Part shown: piece after piece, positions 1 through 5,615 of the stretch
How positions within the stretch are numbered: the first letter of the stretch is position 1
Layout of the letters: each line of letters starts with the position of its first letter
Source: JAXDLH01 sp034666705
Lineage (GTDB): Bacteria; Chloroflexota; UBA6077; SHYK01
Assembly (NCBI GenBank): GCA_034666705.1
Contig: JAXDLH010000242.1
Location: forward strand, 1-7,274
Direction: 5' to 3'
DNA: 7,274 nucleotides
The notes under the pieces: model-generated
Seen by the model: only the letters and a program-made list of their open reading frames with translations
Told to the model about the DNA's origin: nothing
Databases searched by the model: none
Position numbers and translations under genes: made by a program

Positions 1-15
1 CCCCCCTCCCTACCG
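1..15. repeat. Left end of a window-spanning inverted repeat, probable end artefact
   Basis: The first 15 bases, CCCCCCTCCCTACCG, are the reverse complement of 7244-7258 with one mismatch (position 7 against 7252). A second short match lies just inside: CTGGTG at 24-29 against CACCAG at 7233-7238, with different spacing on the two sides. Because the right copy runs into G13C9, the simplest reading is a homopolymer or adapter-tail effect at contig ends rather than a biological terminal repeat. The rest of 1-151 holds no convincing gene. A GATAAT hexamer at 92-97 resembles a -10 element, but I see no matching -35 at the right distance. Confidence 0.45.
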
Positions 16-151
16 ATCCGAGCCTGGTGTACTGCACCCATTATCTAGCTGCAAGCGCGACACGCGCCGAAGGTCGTTACTGTGCGGGTGCGATAATACG
101 GCGAATGTGGAGCTCAATTGGTAACCAGCCAGTCTGTCGCGTGAGTGCGGG

Positions 152-844
152 ATGACCCGCTCGCGGCATACGGACCCGCCCCGAATTCGCGGCCCGCGCC
201 GGTTGCGCAACCCGTACGCGTCACGTGGTGCCGACGATGTCGCGGATCGCCGAACGCTCGGTCAGGACCTGAAGGCGGTTGGCTGGTTGGCCGGTACTGC
301 GGTGAAACCTGCTGCGATGGCCGGTCCCGCGGCGCAAGTCCGAATTCGCGTGTCCCGGCCGCGGCCGGGATTTCACCATCCGGTAGAGGGGTCCGAGGTA
401 CGGCGAACCCTCGAGGCGCTGGGTGGTCAGTTTACTTATGGAGTGCGCTCCGTTGAGTTGCTGCCCGGTCATGCCGGTCCGGGCGGTCGCCGACTGCGCT
501 GCGGAGAGCTGCGCGTTCCCGGGCGGATCGTGCTCTACGACCAGCCATGCTCGCCGTGGATGCTGGCAGGTGCACTGCGACCAGCGGACGCCGCGCGACT
601 CGCGCGAGCAGGCGCCACGATTGACGCGGATCCAGACGCACGGTACACGCGCGTTGAGTGGCCAGCCACGACGCTGCGCGATTTTCTCCTCTACGACGTG
701 CTGCTCCACGAAGTTGCCCATCATACGCTTCAGCAATACGCGGGCAAGCGCACCGCACGGCTCGCCCGCACCCACGATCACGAGGCCCGCGCCGCACAGC
801 TCGCCGCGACCTTGCGCCGGTTGCTCCTCGACGAGGGCGTGTGA
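152..844 (+). CDS. HExxH zinc metallopeptidase-like protein (zincin fold, family unknown)
   Basis: This 230-residue reading has a zincin signature near its C-terminus, HEVAHH at residues 186-191. It sits in a hydrophobic helix (FLLYDVLLHEVAHH), as is usual for the catalytic helix that supplies two zinc-binding histidines and the general-base glutamate. About 17-20 residues later comes RTHDHEARAAQLA, where His208, His210 or Glu211 could be the third zinc ligand. No signal peptide is visible, so it is probably cytoplasmic. Substrate and family are not recognised. The start is uncertain: ATG 152 has only a weak upstream purine stretch, and residues 1-55 are arginine- and proline-rich with low complexity. 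ATG 317 (MAGPAAQV...) would give 175 residues and keep the whole recognisable part. The stop overlaps the next gene's GTG by four bases (GTGA), which implies co-translation with the methyltransferase. It could be an inactive relative. Confidence 0.7.
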   Translation: MTRSRHTDPPRIRGPRRLRNPYASRGADDVADRRTLGQDLKAVGWLAGTAVKPAAMAGPAAQVRIRVSRPRPGFHHPVEGSEVRRTLEALGGQFTYGVRSVELLPGHAGPGGRRLRCGELRVPGRIVLYDQPCSPWMLAGALRPADAARLARAGATIDADPDARYTRVEWPATTLRDFLLYDVLLHEVAHHTLQQYAGKRTARLARTHDHEARAAQLAATLRRLLLDEGV

Positions 845-1869
845 CCGCTCACCTCACCTTGATCGCCGATCATGTCGAGAACCCGGCCAACACGCGTACC
901 CTCTGCCACGCTGCAGCCATGTTCAATGCCGCCTGCGCCCTGTACGGCGCCGCCTGTCCTGACGAGACTCCCGCGGTGCCGTCGATCGTCCGCGAGGAGC
1001 TGGCTGCGTACCGGCCCCTCGTCGCATGCGACAATTCTCCGGGGGCAGCGGAGCTCTATGGCTATCGATTGCCGGCGGGTTCGCGGCCTGCGATCGTCGT
1101 CGGCAACGAGCGGCGTGGGGTTTCGCCTGAGGTGCGCCGCCTTACGACCGCCGTCGTCGAGATCCCGATGGTGTCCCGCCGAGTCAATACGCTGAACGTC
1201 GCCGCGGCGGGCGCCGTGGTGTTGTACTACCTCAGTCGGCCGCCGGGGAGCCGGCTGCAGCGCCGCGCATCGCCAGACCGGCGGCGGCCCGAGCTGCTGC
1301 TCCTCGGCGCCGCCGACCACGTCGAGCTGGGAAGCGCGATCCGCTCGGCCGGCGCACTCGGCTGGCGGTCGCTCTTCGTCGAAGATCGCGCGGGGGTGTG
1401 GTTCGGAGCGAGCCACGCCGTGCAGACGGAAGGGCGAGCGGCGGCACGGCGGGCGAAGAACCCGATCAAGCTCGTGCCGGCGGCAGCGACCCAGCGATAT
1501 GGCTTTGAAGAGGTGGTCGTGATCACGACTGGCACACATGGCACACCGCTCCACCACGCCCACCTCGCCGGCGGCGACCGTCAGCTGGTCGTCATTCCGG
1601 ACGAGTCGTCCGTCAACGGAGAGCTGGAGGATTGGGAGCGCCTGGGCCGCCACGTGCGGCTCGTGCGCCTGGATTTGCCCACGACGGCGTTCGTGTATCA
1701 CTACCGGCTGTTGGCCACGATTACGCTCGCCGAGGTGGCGCGACAGGTTGGCCAGCGGCTCACCGCGCCTGGCGGGGGGCGTGGCGGACTGCGCTACGCC
1801 AGCGAGCTGACCGTCACCGGAGTGTTACCTGGCGAGACAGTGTTTCTCGACGAATTGAGCGGATATTGA
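841..1869 (+). CDS. SpoU/TrmH-family RNA methyltransferase with a second, degenerate SpoU-like half
   Basis: The N-terminal half has the three SpoU (SPOUT class) motifs in order: motif 1 ENPANTRT (13-20), motif 2 VVGNERRGVSPEV (86-98) and motif 3 around IPMVSRRVNTLNVAAAG (108-124), running into a hydrophobic helix. Motifs 2 and 3 form the knotted S-adenosylmethionine pocket, so 2'-O-methylation of tRNA or rRNA is the family expectation; the target cannot be read here. The arginine normally found in motif 1 (NxGxIxRtA) appears to be His23. Residues 150-310 resemble a second copy: LLLLGAADHVELGSAIRSA matches motif 1 with Arg168 retained, and VVIPDESSVNGELE sits where motif 2 would be but lacks the NExxG core. 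The protein has 342 residues, roughly twice a minimal SpoU domain. Start GTG 841 is chosen because it abuts the motif-1 strand, follows GAGGG at 833-837 and overlaps the upstream stop. The stop overlaps cbtA1's ATG (TGATG). Confidence 0.85.
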   Translation: MTAHLTLIADHVENPANTRTLCHAAAMFNAACALYGAACPDETPAVPSIVREELAAYRPLVACDNSPGAAELYGYRLPAGSRPAIVVGNERRGVSPEVRRLTTAVVEIPMVSRRVNTLNVAAAGAVVLYYLSRPPGSRLQRRASPDRRRPELLLLGAADHVELGSAIRSAGALGWRSLFVEDRAGVWFGASHAVQTEGRAAARRAKNPIKLVPAAATQRYGFEEVVVITTGTHGTPLHHAHLAGGDRQLVVIPDESSVNGELEDWERLGRHVRLVRLDLPTTAFVYHYRLLATITLAEVARQVGQRLTAPGGGRGGLRYASELTVTGVLPGETVFLDELSGY

Positions 1870-2654
1870 TGCGACAGTCAGTCGGGCGTGAAGCGGACGT
1901 CGACTCGGCCGGCAATGTGGCGCTCGGCAAGGTGCTGCGCGCCGCGATGGTCGCCGGCATCGTCGCCGGCCTGATGGCCGCGCTGTTCCACTTCCTGGTG
2001 ACGCAGCCGCTGATCGACCAGGCGATCGCCGTGGCCGAATCACGCGGCGTGGTGCTCGATCCTGAGGAGATTCGCACCGCCTCGGGCTCGAATCTCATGA
2101 TCGGTCTGCTCACGTTCGCTGCCACCTGGGCGCTCATCTACGGCATTGGCTTCGCCATGCTGCAGCGCCTGTTGCCTGTGATGGCGCCGTGGAAGCGAGG
2201 CCTCTATCTGGCGGCCCTGGCCTTCTGGGCCGTAGAGGCCCTCCCATTCCTCAAGTGCCCACCCTTGCCACCCGGTATCGGCGACGATTTCACCCTCGAC
2301 CAGCAGGCAGCGATCCGCCTCGCGTCGCTCCTGCTGATCATGATGGGCAGCGCCGTCGCCGTGATATTCTCGCGGCTGGTCGCCGTGCGGCGGGGACCCG
2401 GCGCCGTGAGCTTGCTCGGCGGCATCGTCGTCCTGGCGATCTACAGCGCCCTCATCTTCGTGCTCCTGCCGAGTGTCCCCGACCCGGGGGACACGCCGCT
2501 GCAGGTGGTAGCGCCGTTCCGGTTCGCGACGCTCGGCGGCCTCGCGCTGTTCTGGCTGTTGCTCGGCGGCGGCTTTGCGATCCAGCTCCGCGGCCTCGCC
2601 GCGAGCTCGCAGGAGCGCGCCGTTGCTGGCGACCCTTCACGGCCATTGACCTGA
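1869..2654 (+). CDS. cbtA: CbtA-like membrane protein, first paralogue (candidate cobalt transporter subunit)
   Basis: This 261-residue integral membrane protein has about six hydrophobic segments, near residues 22-44, 75-98, 112-128, 149-172, 181-200 and 218-238. It matches the CbtA family. Diagnostic features are the early helix ending in TQPLIDQA, the loop PPLPPGIGD (131-139) followed by a Gln-Gln helix, and a C-terminal RF...LGGLALFWLLLG (218-233). The same features, in the same order, are in the second paralogue at 3245-4000. CbtA is proposed from comparative genomics of B12 regulation to act with CbtB in cobalt uptake; direct biochemistry is scarce. ATG 1869 overlaps the preceding stop (TGATG), so translation is probably coupled to the methyltransferase. 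This copy lies upstream of the riboswitch and so should escape direct B12 control. Its last codons (TTG ACC TGA) contain the -35 box of the next unit. Cys130 replaces the tyrosine found at that position in the paralogue. Confidence 0.85.
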   Translation: MRQSVGREADVDSAGNVALGKVLRAAMVAGIVAGLMAALFHFLVTQPLIDQAIAVAESRGVVLDPEEIRTASGSNLMIGLLTFAATWALIYGIGFAMLQRLLPVMAPWKRGLYLAALAFWAVEALPFLKCPPLPPGIGDDFTLDQQAAIRLASLLLIMMGSAVAVIFSRLVAVRRGPGAVSLLGGIVVLAIYSALIFVLLPSVPDPGDTPLQVVAPFRFATLGGLALFWLLLGGGFAIQLRGLAASSQERAVAGDPSRPLT

Positions 2655-2674
2655 GCCGCCATTTTCGCTACGAT
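2646..2674 (+). promoter_or_regulatory. Sigma70-type promoter for the riboswitch-cbtBA unit
   Basis: TTGACC (2646-2651) and TACGAT (2669-2674) are separated by exactly 17 bp, five of six and four of six matches to the housekeeping -35 and -10 boxes. The -35 box is made from the last two sense codons of cbtA1, and its stop codon directly follows. Transcription would start near 2681, immediately before the riboswitch, which is where such a leader should begin. The position supports it strongly, but no expression data are available. Confidence 0.65.
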
Positions 2675-2684
2675 GTGGCCAATC

Positions 2685-2880
2685 CGCGCGCAGGGCGCCG
2701 GAGCACAATTGAATAGCGCGGCGGAGAGCCAGGGAAAACCGGTGCAAGGCCGGTGCTGTGCCGCAGCGGTAGGGTCACCCGCTTTGGGGATCGCGAGCTC
2801 GCTTCGTGTGGAATTTCCATTCACGAGCGGCCGGCGAGACCGACCGGGTTGACTGAGCCCGAACACCTGCCTCCACCGAG
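2685..2880 (+). promoter_or_regulatory. Cobalamin (B12) riboswitch aptamer
   Basis: The conserved core is readable: GGGAA (2732-2736), GGTGCAAGGCC (2741-2751) and GCTGTGCCGCAGCGGTA (2755-2771). The B12 box AGCCCGAACACCTGCCT lies at 2856-2872. These match the known order GGGAA-N-GGUGnAAnnCC-N-GCnGnnCCCGCnAC-(peripheral arm)-AGnCnGnnnACCUGCC. Between them is a peripheral hairpin closed by GCTCG (2797-2801) and CGAGC (2824-2828) around TGGAATTTCCA. The aptamer binds a cobalamin; which form cannot be decided from sequence alone. It sits upstream of cbtB, whose product is a predicted cobalt uptake component, giving feedback of the vitamin on supply of its metal. The outer boundaries are approximate. 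Confidence 0.93.
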
Positions 2881-2895
2881 CCAAACGTCCTCCGC

Positions 2896-2935
2896 ACCAG
2901 GGGGCAACGGCCACCTTTTGCCCGCTCACCCTGGT
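2896..2935 (+). promoter_or_regulatory. Antiterminator arm of the riboswitch expression platform
   Basis: ACCAGGG (2896-2902) is complementary to CCCTGGT (2929-2935), and GGCAA (2903-2907) to TTGCC (2918-2922). Together they make a 12-bp bipartite helix with a one-sided bulge of six bases (2923-2928). This helix consumes the 5' arm of the terminator (2928-2934), so the two structures cannot coexist. The expected logic is that without B12 the antiterminator forms and cbtBA is read; with B12, folding of the aptamer favours the terminator. The pairing is seen in the sequence; the direction of switching is inferred from the family. Confidence 0.7.
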
Positions 2936-2961
2936 CCGCTGGACGGCCAGGGTTTTTGTTT
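2928..2961 (+). terminator. Intrinsic terminator controlled by the B12 riboswitch
   Basis: ACCCTGG (2928-2934) pairs with CCAGGGT (2947-2953). The helix continues as CCG (2936-2938) with CGG (2944-2946) after a single bulged T (2935), closed by a CTGGA loop. The stem is followed at once by TTTTTGTTT (2953-2961). It stands between the aptamer and cbtB, the classic place for transcription attenuation. It would also stop read-through from the upstream zincin-methyltransferase-cbtA1 transcript when B12 is bound. Confidence 0.85.
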
Positions 2962-2988
2962 GCCCACAAGTGAGAGGGAGGCGGACCG

Positions 2989-3234
2989 ATGGAGCAGTTC
3001 CCGAACCTGGCGCCGATCGGCATGGATGGTCCGATGCTCGACCTGGAGACGGCACCGCGCCGCCGTTTCGGCCTGATCGCCGCCGGCGTGCTCGGCTTGA
3101 TGGCGCTGTACGTCGTCGGGCTCGACACGGGCCTGCTGCTCAGCGTCGTGCAGGGCCGAATTGCCGTGGACCCGATGTTGATCCATGAGCTGATCCACGA
3201 CGCACGCCACATTGCTGCGTTCCCGTGCCACTGA
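2989..3234 (+). CDS. cbtB: CbtB-like small membrane protein (candidate cobalt transporter subunit)
   Basis: This 81-residue protein has one transmembrane segment (about 28-51) and the family's C-terminal metal-ligand tail HELIHDARH...FPCH (66-81), with His66, His70, His74, Cys80 and His81. CbtB is proposed to be the small partner of CbtA, with this tail as the likely metal-binding site. The start ATG has a strong ribosome binding site, AGGGAGG (2975-2981), seven bases upstream. The gene lies just after the riboswitch terminator, so it is the first gene under B12 control. cbtA2 follows 10 bases after the stop. Length and motif match the family well. The function (cobalt import) rests on regulatory and genomic association rather than on direct proof. 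Confidence 0.92.
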   Translation: MEQFPNLAPIGMDGPMLDLETAPRRRFGLIAAGVLGLMALYVVGLDTGLLLSVVQGRIAVDPMLIHELIHDARHIAAFPCH

Positions 3235-3244
3235 GCCGGCCGGG

Positions 3245-4000
3245 ATGCCGCTGAGCTTCGGGCAAGTCCTCAAAGGCGCGCTGCTCGCTGGCCTTCTGGC
3301 TGCAATCGTCGTCGCCGCGTTCCAATTCGTGGCCACCGAGCCGCTGATGGAGCAGGCGATCAACCTCGAGACGCAGCGTCACCTCGCCGACGGCTCGTAT
3401 GAGCCGCCGCTGCTGAGTCGCGACGCCCAGCGCGCCGGCTTGTTCATCGGTTTCCTGATCTACGGCGGCAGTTGGGCGCTGCTGTTCGCGGCCGTCTTTA
3501 CGATCGGGCAGCGGTGGCTGCCTGGCAGCAGCGCGGCGGCCCGCGGCGCGTGGCTCGCAGCGCTCTGCTTCTGGGCGCTCGCCCTCCTGCCAGCGCTGCG
3601 CTATCCGGCGAACCCGCCGGGCGTAGGCGACCCTGACACGATCAACACCCGGCAAGCGCTCTTTCTTGCAGTGCTAGCCATCGGCATTGTTGGCAGCATC
3701 GTCACGCTGGCGCTCAACCAGGTTCTGATCCGCCGAGGCGCTACGCCGCGCCGTCGTCTGCTCGTGGGCGGCGGTATGATTGTCGTATGCACGGCGCTCG
3801 TGCTCATCGCGATGCCGCCGACCGTGGACATGGTCGGTACGCCCGCGGATCTGATCATGCGCTTCCGCGCGTTCTCGCTCGGTGGGCTCGCGTTGTTCTG
3901 GCTGGTGCTCGGCTCCGGCTTCGCGCTCTTTGTGCGCCGTGCTCAGGCCGCCGCGTCGCTCGCGCCGCCCCGCAGCAGCGTCTCCGTCTCCCGCTCGTAG
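3245..4000 (+). CDS. cbtA: CbtA-like membrane protein, second paralogue, riboswitch-controlled
   Basis: This 251-residue polytopic protein has about six hydrophobic segments (around 10-30, 66-88, 101-118, 137-160, 172-190 and 209-230). CbtA landmarks are TEPLMEQAI (31-39), RYPANPPGVGDPDTINTRQ (119-137) and RFRAFSLGGLALFWLVLG (206-223). It follows cbtB by 10 bases and should be co-transcribed with it under the B12 riboswitch, forming the presumed CbtAB complex in the inner membrane. I chose ATG 3245, which places the first helix as in the paralogue. A TTG at 3212, overlapping cbtB, would add 11 residues, and neither start has a clear Shine-Dalgarno. The last 19 codons overlap the opposite-strand gene ending at 3943. 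It is clearly homologous to the copy at 1869, but sequence drift is considerable, so the duplication is not recent. Confidence 0.87.
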   Translation: MPLSFGQVLKGALLAGLLAAIVVAAFQFVATEPLMEQAINLETQRHLADGSYEPPLLSRDAQRAGLFIGFLIYGGSWALLFAAVFTIGQRWLPGSSAAARGAWLAALCFWALALLPALRYPANPPGVGDPDTINTRQALFLAVLAIGIVGSIVTLALNQVLIRRGATPRRRLLVGGGMIVVCTALVLIAMPPTVDMVGTPADLIMRFRAFSLGGLALFWLVLGSGFALFVRRAQAAASLAPPRSSVSVSRS

Positions 4001-4644
4001 ACCGCGCGCACCCGCTCGGCTTCAGCCTCGTCGATTGACGTGCCACGGCGTACGTGCCAGGCCGCAAGGACGTCCTGAAACTCCGCATTTGGCTTCGTGT
4101 CGAGCGTGCTATGGACGACGTCGCGGATGTCCGAGTCGCTGTCGGGACTCACCGTCTCGAGCTCTACGCCCTCGAGCTTCACCATCCCGGGGCTCTGCAC
4201 TTCGGCATCACCGGTCACCGGCGTTCCGGTGGGGACCAGGGACTCACCTGTCGGTGTATCAGCCAACTCTTGACCCACGTCTGCAGCTCCGCGCTCGACG
4301 ATGGCTTCGTGTATCACCTCAGCCTCGAGCAGGAGCGTCACGTCTTCGGCCGGGGGCAGCGCCGCGGTCGGGGAGGCGAGCACCACGTCCAGGGGGCCGT
4401 CGGCCCGGGGTGCACCAGCGGCCGTCGCAGGCCACGCTTCCCATTCGCGCCGGAGATCTGGCGGGTACTGCGATGGCGCAGCCTGGTGCTCTGACCAGGC
4501 GTGCTGGGCAGCGGGCCCTGCGAGTATTCGGCGCAGGGCAAATCCTGCCACGCCGATCGCGCCCAGCAGTGGAAGCACATGCCAGGGTGCAAACCGATAG
4601 CCTGGCTTGCTGAATCGTCGTTCGATGTCGTGCTTGATCTGCAT
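3943..4644 (-). CDS. Hypothetical single-pass membrane protein, acidic, family unknown
   Basis: I do not recognise this 233-residue protein. It begins with a charged, basic segment (MQIKHDIERRFSKPGYR), followed by one hydrophobic helix at about 22-42 (HVLPLLGAIGVAGFALRRIL). A long Ala/Pro/Glu-rich acidic region follows, with no cysteines. The C-terminal stretch 186-226 (NAEFQDVLAAWHVRRG..., then EAEAERVRAVYERETETLL) looks helical. The likely topology is a short cytoplasmic N-terminus, one anchor and a large soluble domain. The start ATG 4644 is preferred because GGAG (4651-4654 on the complement) lies six bases upstream. An in-frame ATG at 4737 would add 31 residues of poor quality. A CATAAT hexamer on this strand (4741-4736) is a possible -10, without a good -35. 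The 3' end overlaps cbtA2 tail-to-tail by 58 bp. Confidence 0.6.
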   Translation of the reverse strand: MQIKHDIERRFSKPGYRFAPWHVLPLLGAIGVAGFALRRILAGPAAQHAWSEHQAAPSQYPPDLRREWEAWPATAAGAPRADGPLDVVLASPTAALPPAEDVTLLLEAEVIHEAIVERGAADVGQELADTPTGESLVPTGTPVTGDAEVQSPGMVKLEGVELETVSPDSDSDIRDVVHSTLDTKPNAEFQDVLAAWHVRRGTSIDEAEAERVRAVYERETETLLRGGASDAAA

Positions 4645-4959
4645 CGTCTGCTCCAGAAGCCAATCTGCGTCTCCCGAGGTCCGCGAAGGACGAGCGGAAC
4701 CGGAGAAGCACGGCGGCACAACGTCCGCTCCTTGCATTATGGCCGGTGGCGGCAGCCGATGAGCCGCCGGACGGAGCCGTCACGCCGGACAGTCCTCTGA
4801 CAAGTAGCCCGCCGGGGCGCTGGGGCTCATCAGATGCACACGCTGCGATCTGCAGTCCAACCCCGTCCACTCGCTTGGGACTACGTTGCCGCTTGGCAGG
4901 CCATAGCACGGCGAGGCTGCCGGCGTCGCTTCGGGGGTCGAAGGAGCGGCTTGCGGGCT
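4645..4959. other. 315-base stretch without a convincing gene, some inverted repeats
   Basis: Open frames here are GC-driven and none has a recognisable domain, signal or ribosome binding site. There is structure: GATGAGCC (4758-4765) and GGCTCATC (4824-4831) are a perfect 8-bp inverted repeat, and inside it lies a GACGGAGCCGTC palindrome. Next to it, GGCGGC (4748-4753) can instead pair with GCCGCC (4763-4768). It probably contains the leader and promoter of the minus-strand gene starting at 4644. No known riboswitch consensus was recognised on either strand. Confidence 0.4.
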
Positions 4960-5136
4960 TTACCCGCTCTTGCCAGCGCGCATTGCGAGGACGCCCACGA
5001 TGGTGAGCGCGACGATTGCGACCCATAGGCGGATCGTGGCACCGAGCGCCTCACCCCCGCCTCCCTGGACCGCCATGATGCTGAGCCCAATGGCCGCGAG
5101 CACCACGAGCCCGAGCAGAACCTGGAACCGCGTCAC
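4960..5136 (-). CDS. Small two-helix membrane protein, 58 residues, GTG start
   Basis: This gene begins at GTG 5136 and ends at TAA 4962-4960. The protein has a first hydrophobic helix at about 4-23 (FQVLLGLVVLAAIGLSIMAV), a polar turn QGGGGEALG (24-32), a second helix at about 37-52 (LWVAIVALTIVGVLAM) and a basic tail RAGKSG. This is a typical two-pass hairpin with positive charges at both ends, so both termini are probably cytoplasmic. GGGGAGG lies about six bases upstream of the start (5141-5147 on the complement), a good ribosome binding site. I do not recognise the family. A TATGAT hexamer at 5192-5187 on the same strand could be its -10 box. The TAA sits inside a small hairpin, GCGGG...CCCGC, without a following T run. 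Confidence 0.6.
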   Translation of the reverse strand: MTRFQVLLGLVVLAAIGLSIMAVQGGGGEALGATIRLWVAIVALTIVGVLAMRAGKSG

Positions 5137-5186
5137 GCACGCCTCCCCACCCGTTGTGGCTCCCGGGGAACCCGGACGGGCACAGC

Positions 5187-5192
5187 ATCATA
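5187..5192 (-). promoter_or_regulatory. Possible -10 box for the small membrane protein gene
   Basis: TATGAT on the minus strand lies about 50 bases upstream of the GTG start at 5136. It is embedded in a short inverted repeat, CGGGC...GCCCG. No good -35 hexamer is seen 16-18 bases upstream, so this is weak. Confidence 0.25.
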
Positions 5193-5199
5193 GCCCGTT

Positions 5200-5233
5200 G
5201 CGTGGCCCCGGCGTCTTCGCCACGCTGGCGTGG
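5200..5233. repeat. Competing hairpin cluster in the divergent intergenic region
   Basis: GCGTGGC (5200-5206) pairs with GCCACGC (5219-5225), and the same CCACG (5220-5224) also pairs with CGTGG (5229-5233) around a CTGG loop. Two hairpins therefore share one arm. The cluster lies between the divergent small membrane gene and the moaD-like gene. It could be an operator or leader structure, or chance in GC-rich DNA. No T run follows either hairpin, so a terminator is unlikely. Confidence 0.35.
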
Positions 5234-5345
5234 AGGGCGAGTGTTGGGGCCATCTCGGCTCGGTCACATCTGCGCCACCGGCGACCCCGGTGCCCCGGCC
5301 GGAGCCCTATCATCCACGACAGAACATACGTCCGTCGAGGGGCCC

Positions 5346-5615
5346 GTGCCGCGCGTCGTCTTCACGCCAAACCTTGCGAAGCACGTCAATTGTCCGCCGC
5401 AGGAGGTGCCAGGCGATACGGTGCGCGCGGTGCTCGACCACGTGTTCTCGGAGAACCCGGTGCTGCGGGGCTACGTCCTCGACGACCAGGCGCGGCTGCG
5501 TCACCACGTGGTGGTATTCGTCGGCGGCGAGCAGGTGCTCGACCGTACCGGGCTCAGCGACCCCGTCCCGGAGCGAGCCGAGGTCTACGTCATGCAGGCT
5601 CTTTCCGGAGGCTGA
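5346..5615 (+). CDS. MoaD/ThiS-like ubiquitin-fold protein ending in Gly-Gly
   Basis: This 89-residue protein has the MoaD/ThiS (beta-grasp) pattern. It has a first strand PRVVFTPNLAKHV, a conserved turn and helix VPGDTVRAVLDHVFSENPVLRGYVLDD (21-47), a strand HHVVVFVGGEQV (53-64), a D-rich turn, and VYVMQALSGG at the end with free C-terminal Gly88-Gly89. In MoaD and ThiS such a tail is adenylated by an E1-like enzyme and thiocarboxylated as a sulfur carrier. Neither a MoeB/ThiF enzyme nor molybdopterin or thiamine genes are visible here, so the role is open. Start GTG 5346 is preceded by GAGGGG (5337-5342). Extending further upstream would add about 64 residues of low-quality sequence. The Asp-box gene follows after 26 bases and is very likely co-transcribed. 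This pairing suggests a shared pathway outside cofactor synthesis. Confidence 0.85.
   Translation: MPRVVFTPNLAKHVNCPPQEVPGDTVRAVLDHVFSENPVLRGYVLDDQARLRHHVVVFVGGEQVLDRTGLSDPVPERAEVYVMQALSGG

Noticed and set aside
61..151. Promoter for the zincin operon around GATAAT (92-97)
   Set aside because: No -35 hexamer is found 16-18 bases upstream, so a single -10-like match is not enough.
3212..3244. TTG start for cbtA2 overlapping cbtB
   Set aside because: ATG 3245 starts immediately before the first transmembrane helix, and the extra 11 residues look like out-of-frame cbtB sequence. It cannot be excluded.
4645..4737. N-terminal extension of the minus-strand membrane gene from ATG 4737
   Set aside because: ATG 4644 has a well-placed GGAG and opens with a typical basic N-terminus; the extension has no structure.
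4801..4835. CTGATGA on the minus strand as a hammerhead ribozyme or fluoride riboswitch core
   Set aside because: The required partner motif (GAAA after stem II, or the fluoride-class pseudoknot segments) is not present at a suitable distance.
4319..5026. Minus-strand frame of 235 codons
   Set aside because: It is Arg/Ala/Gly-rich, without hydrophobic or domain pattern, and overlaps both better-supported minus-strand genes.
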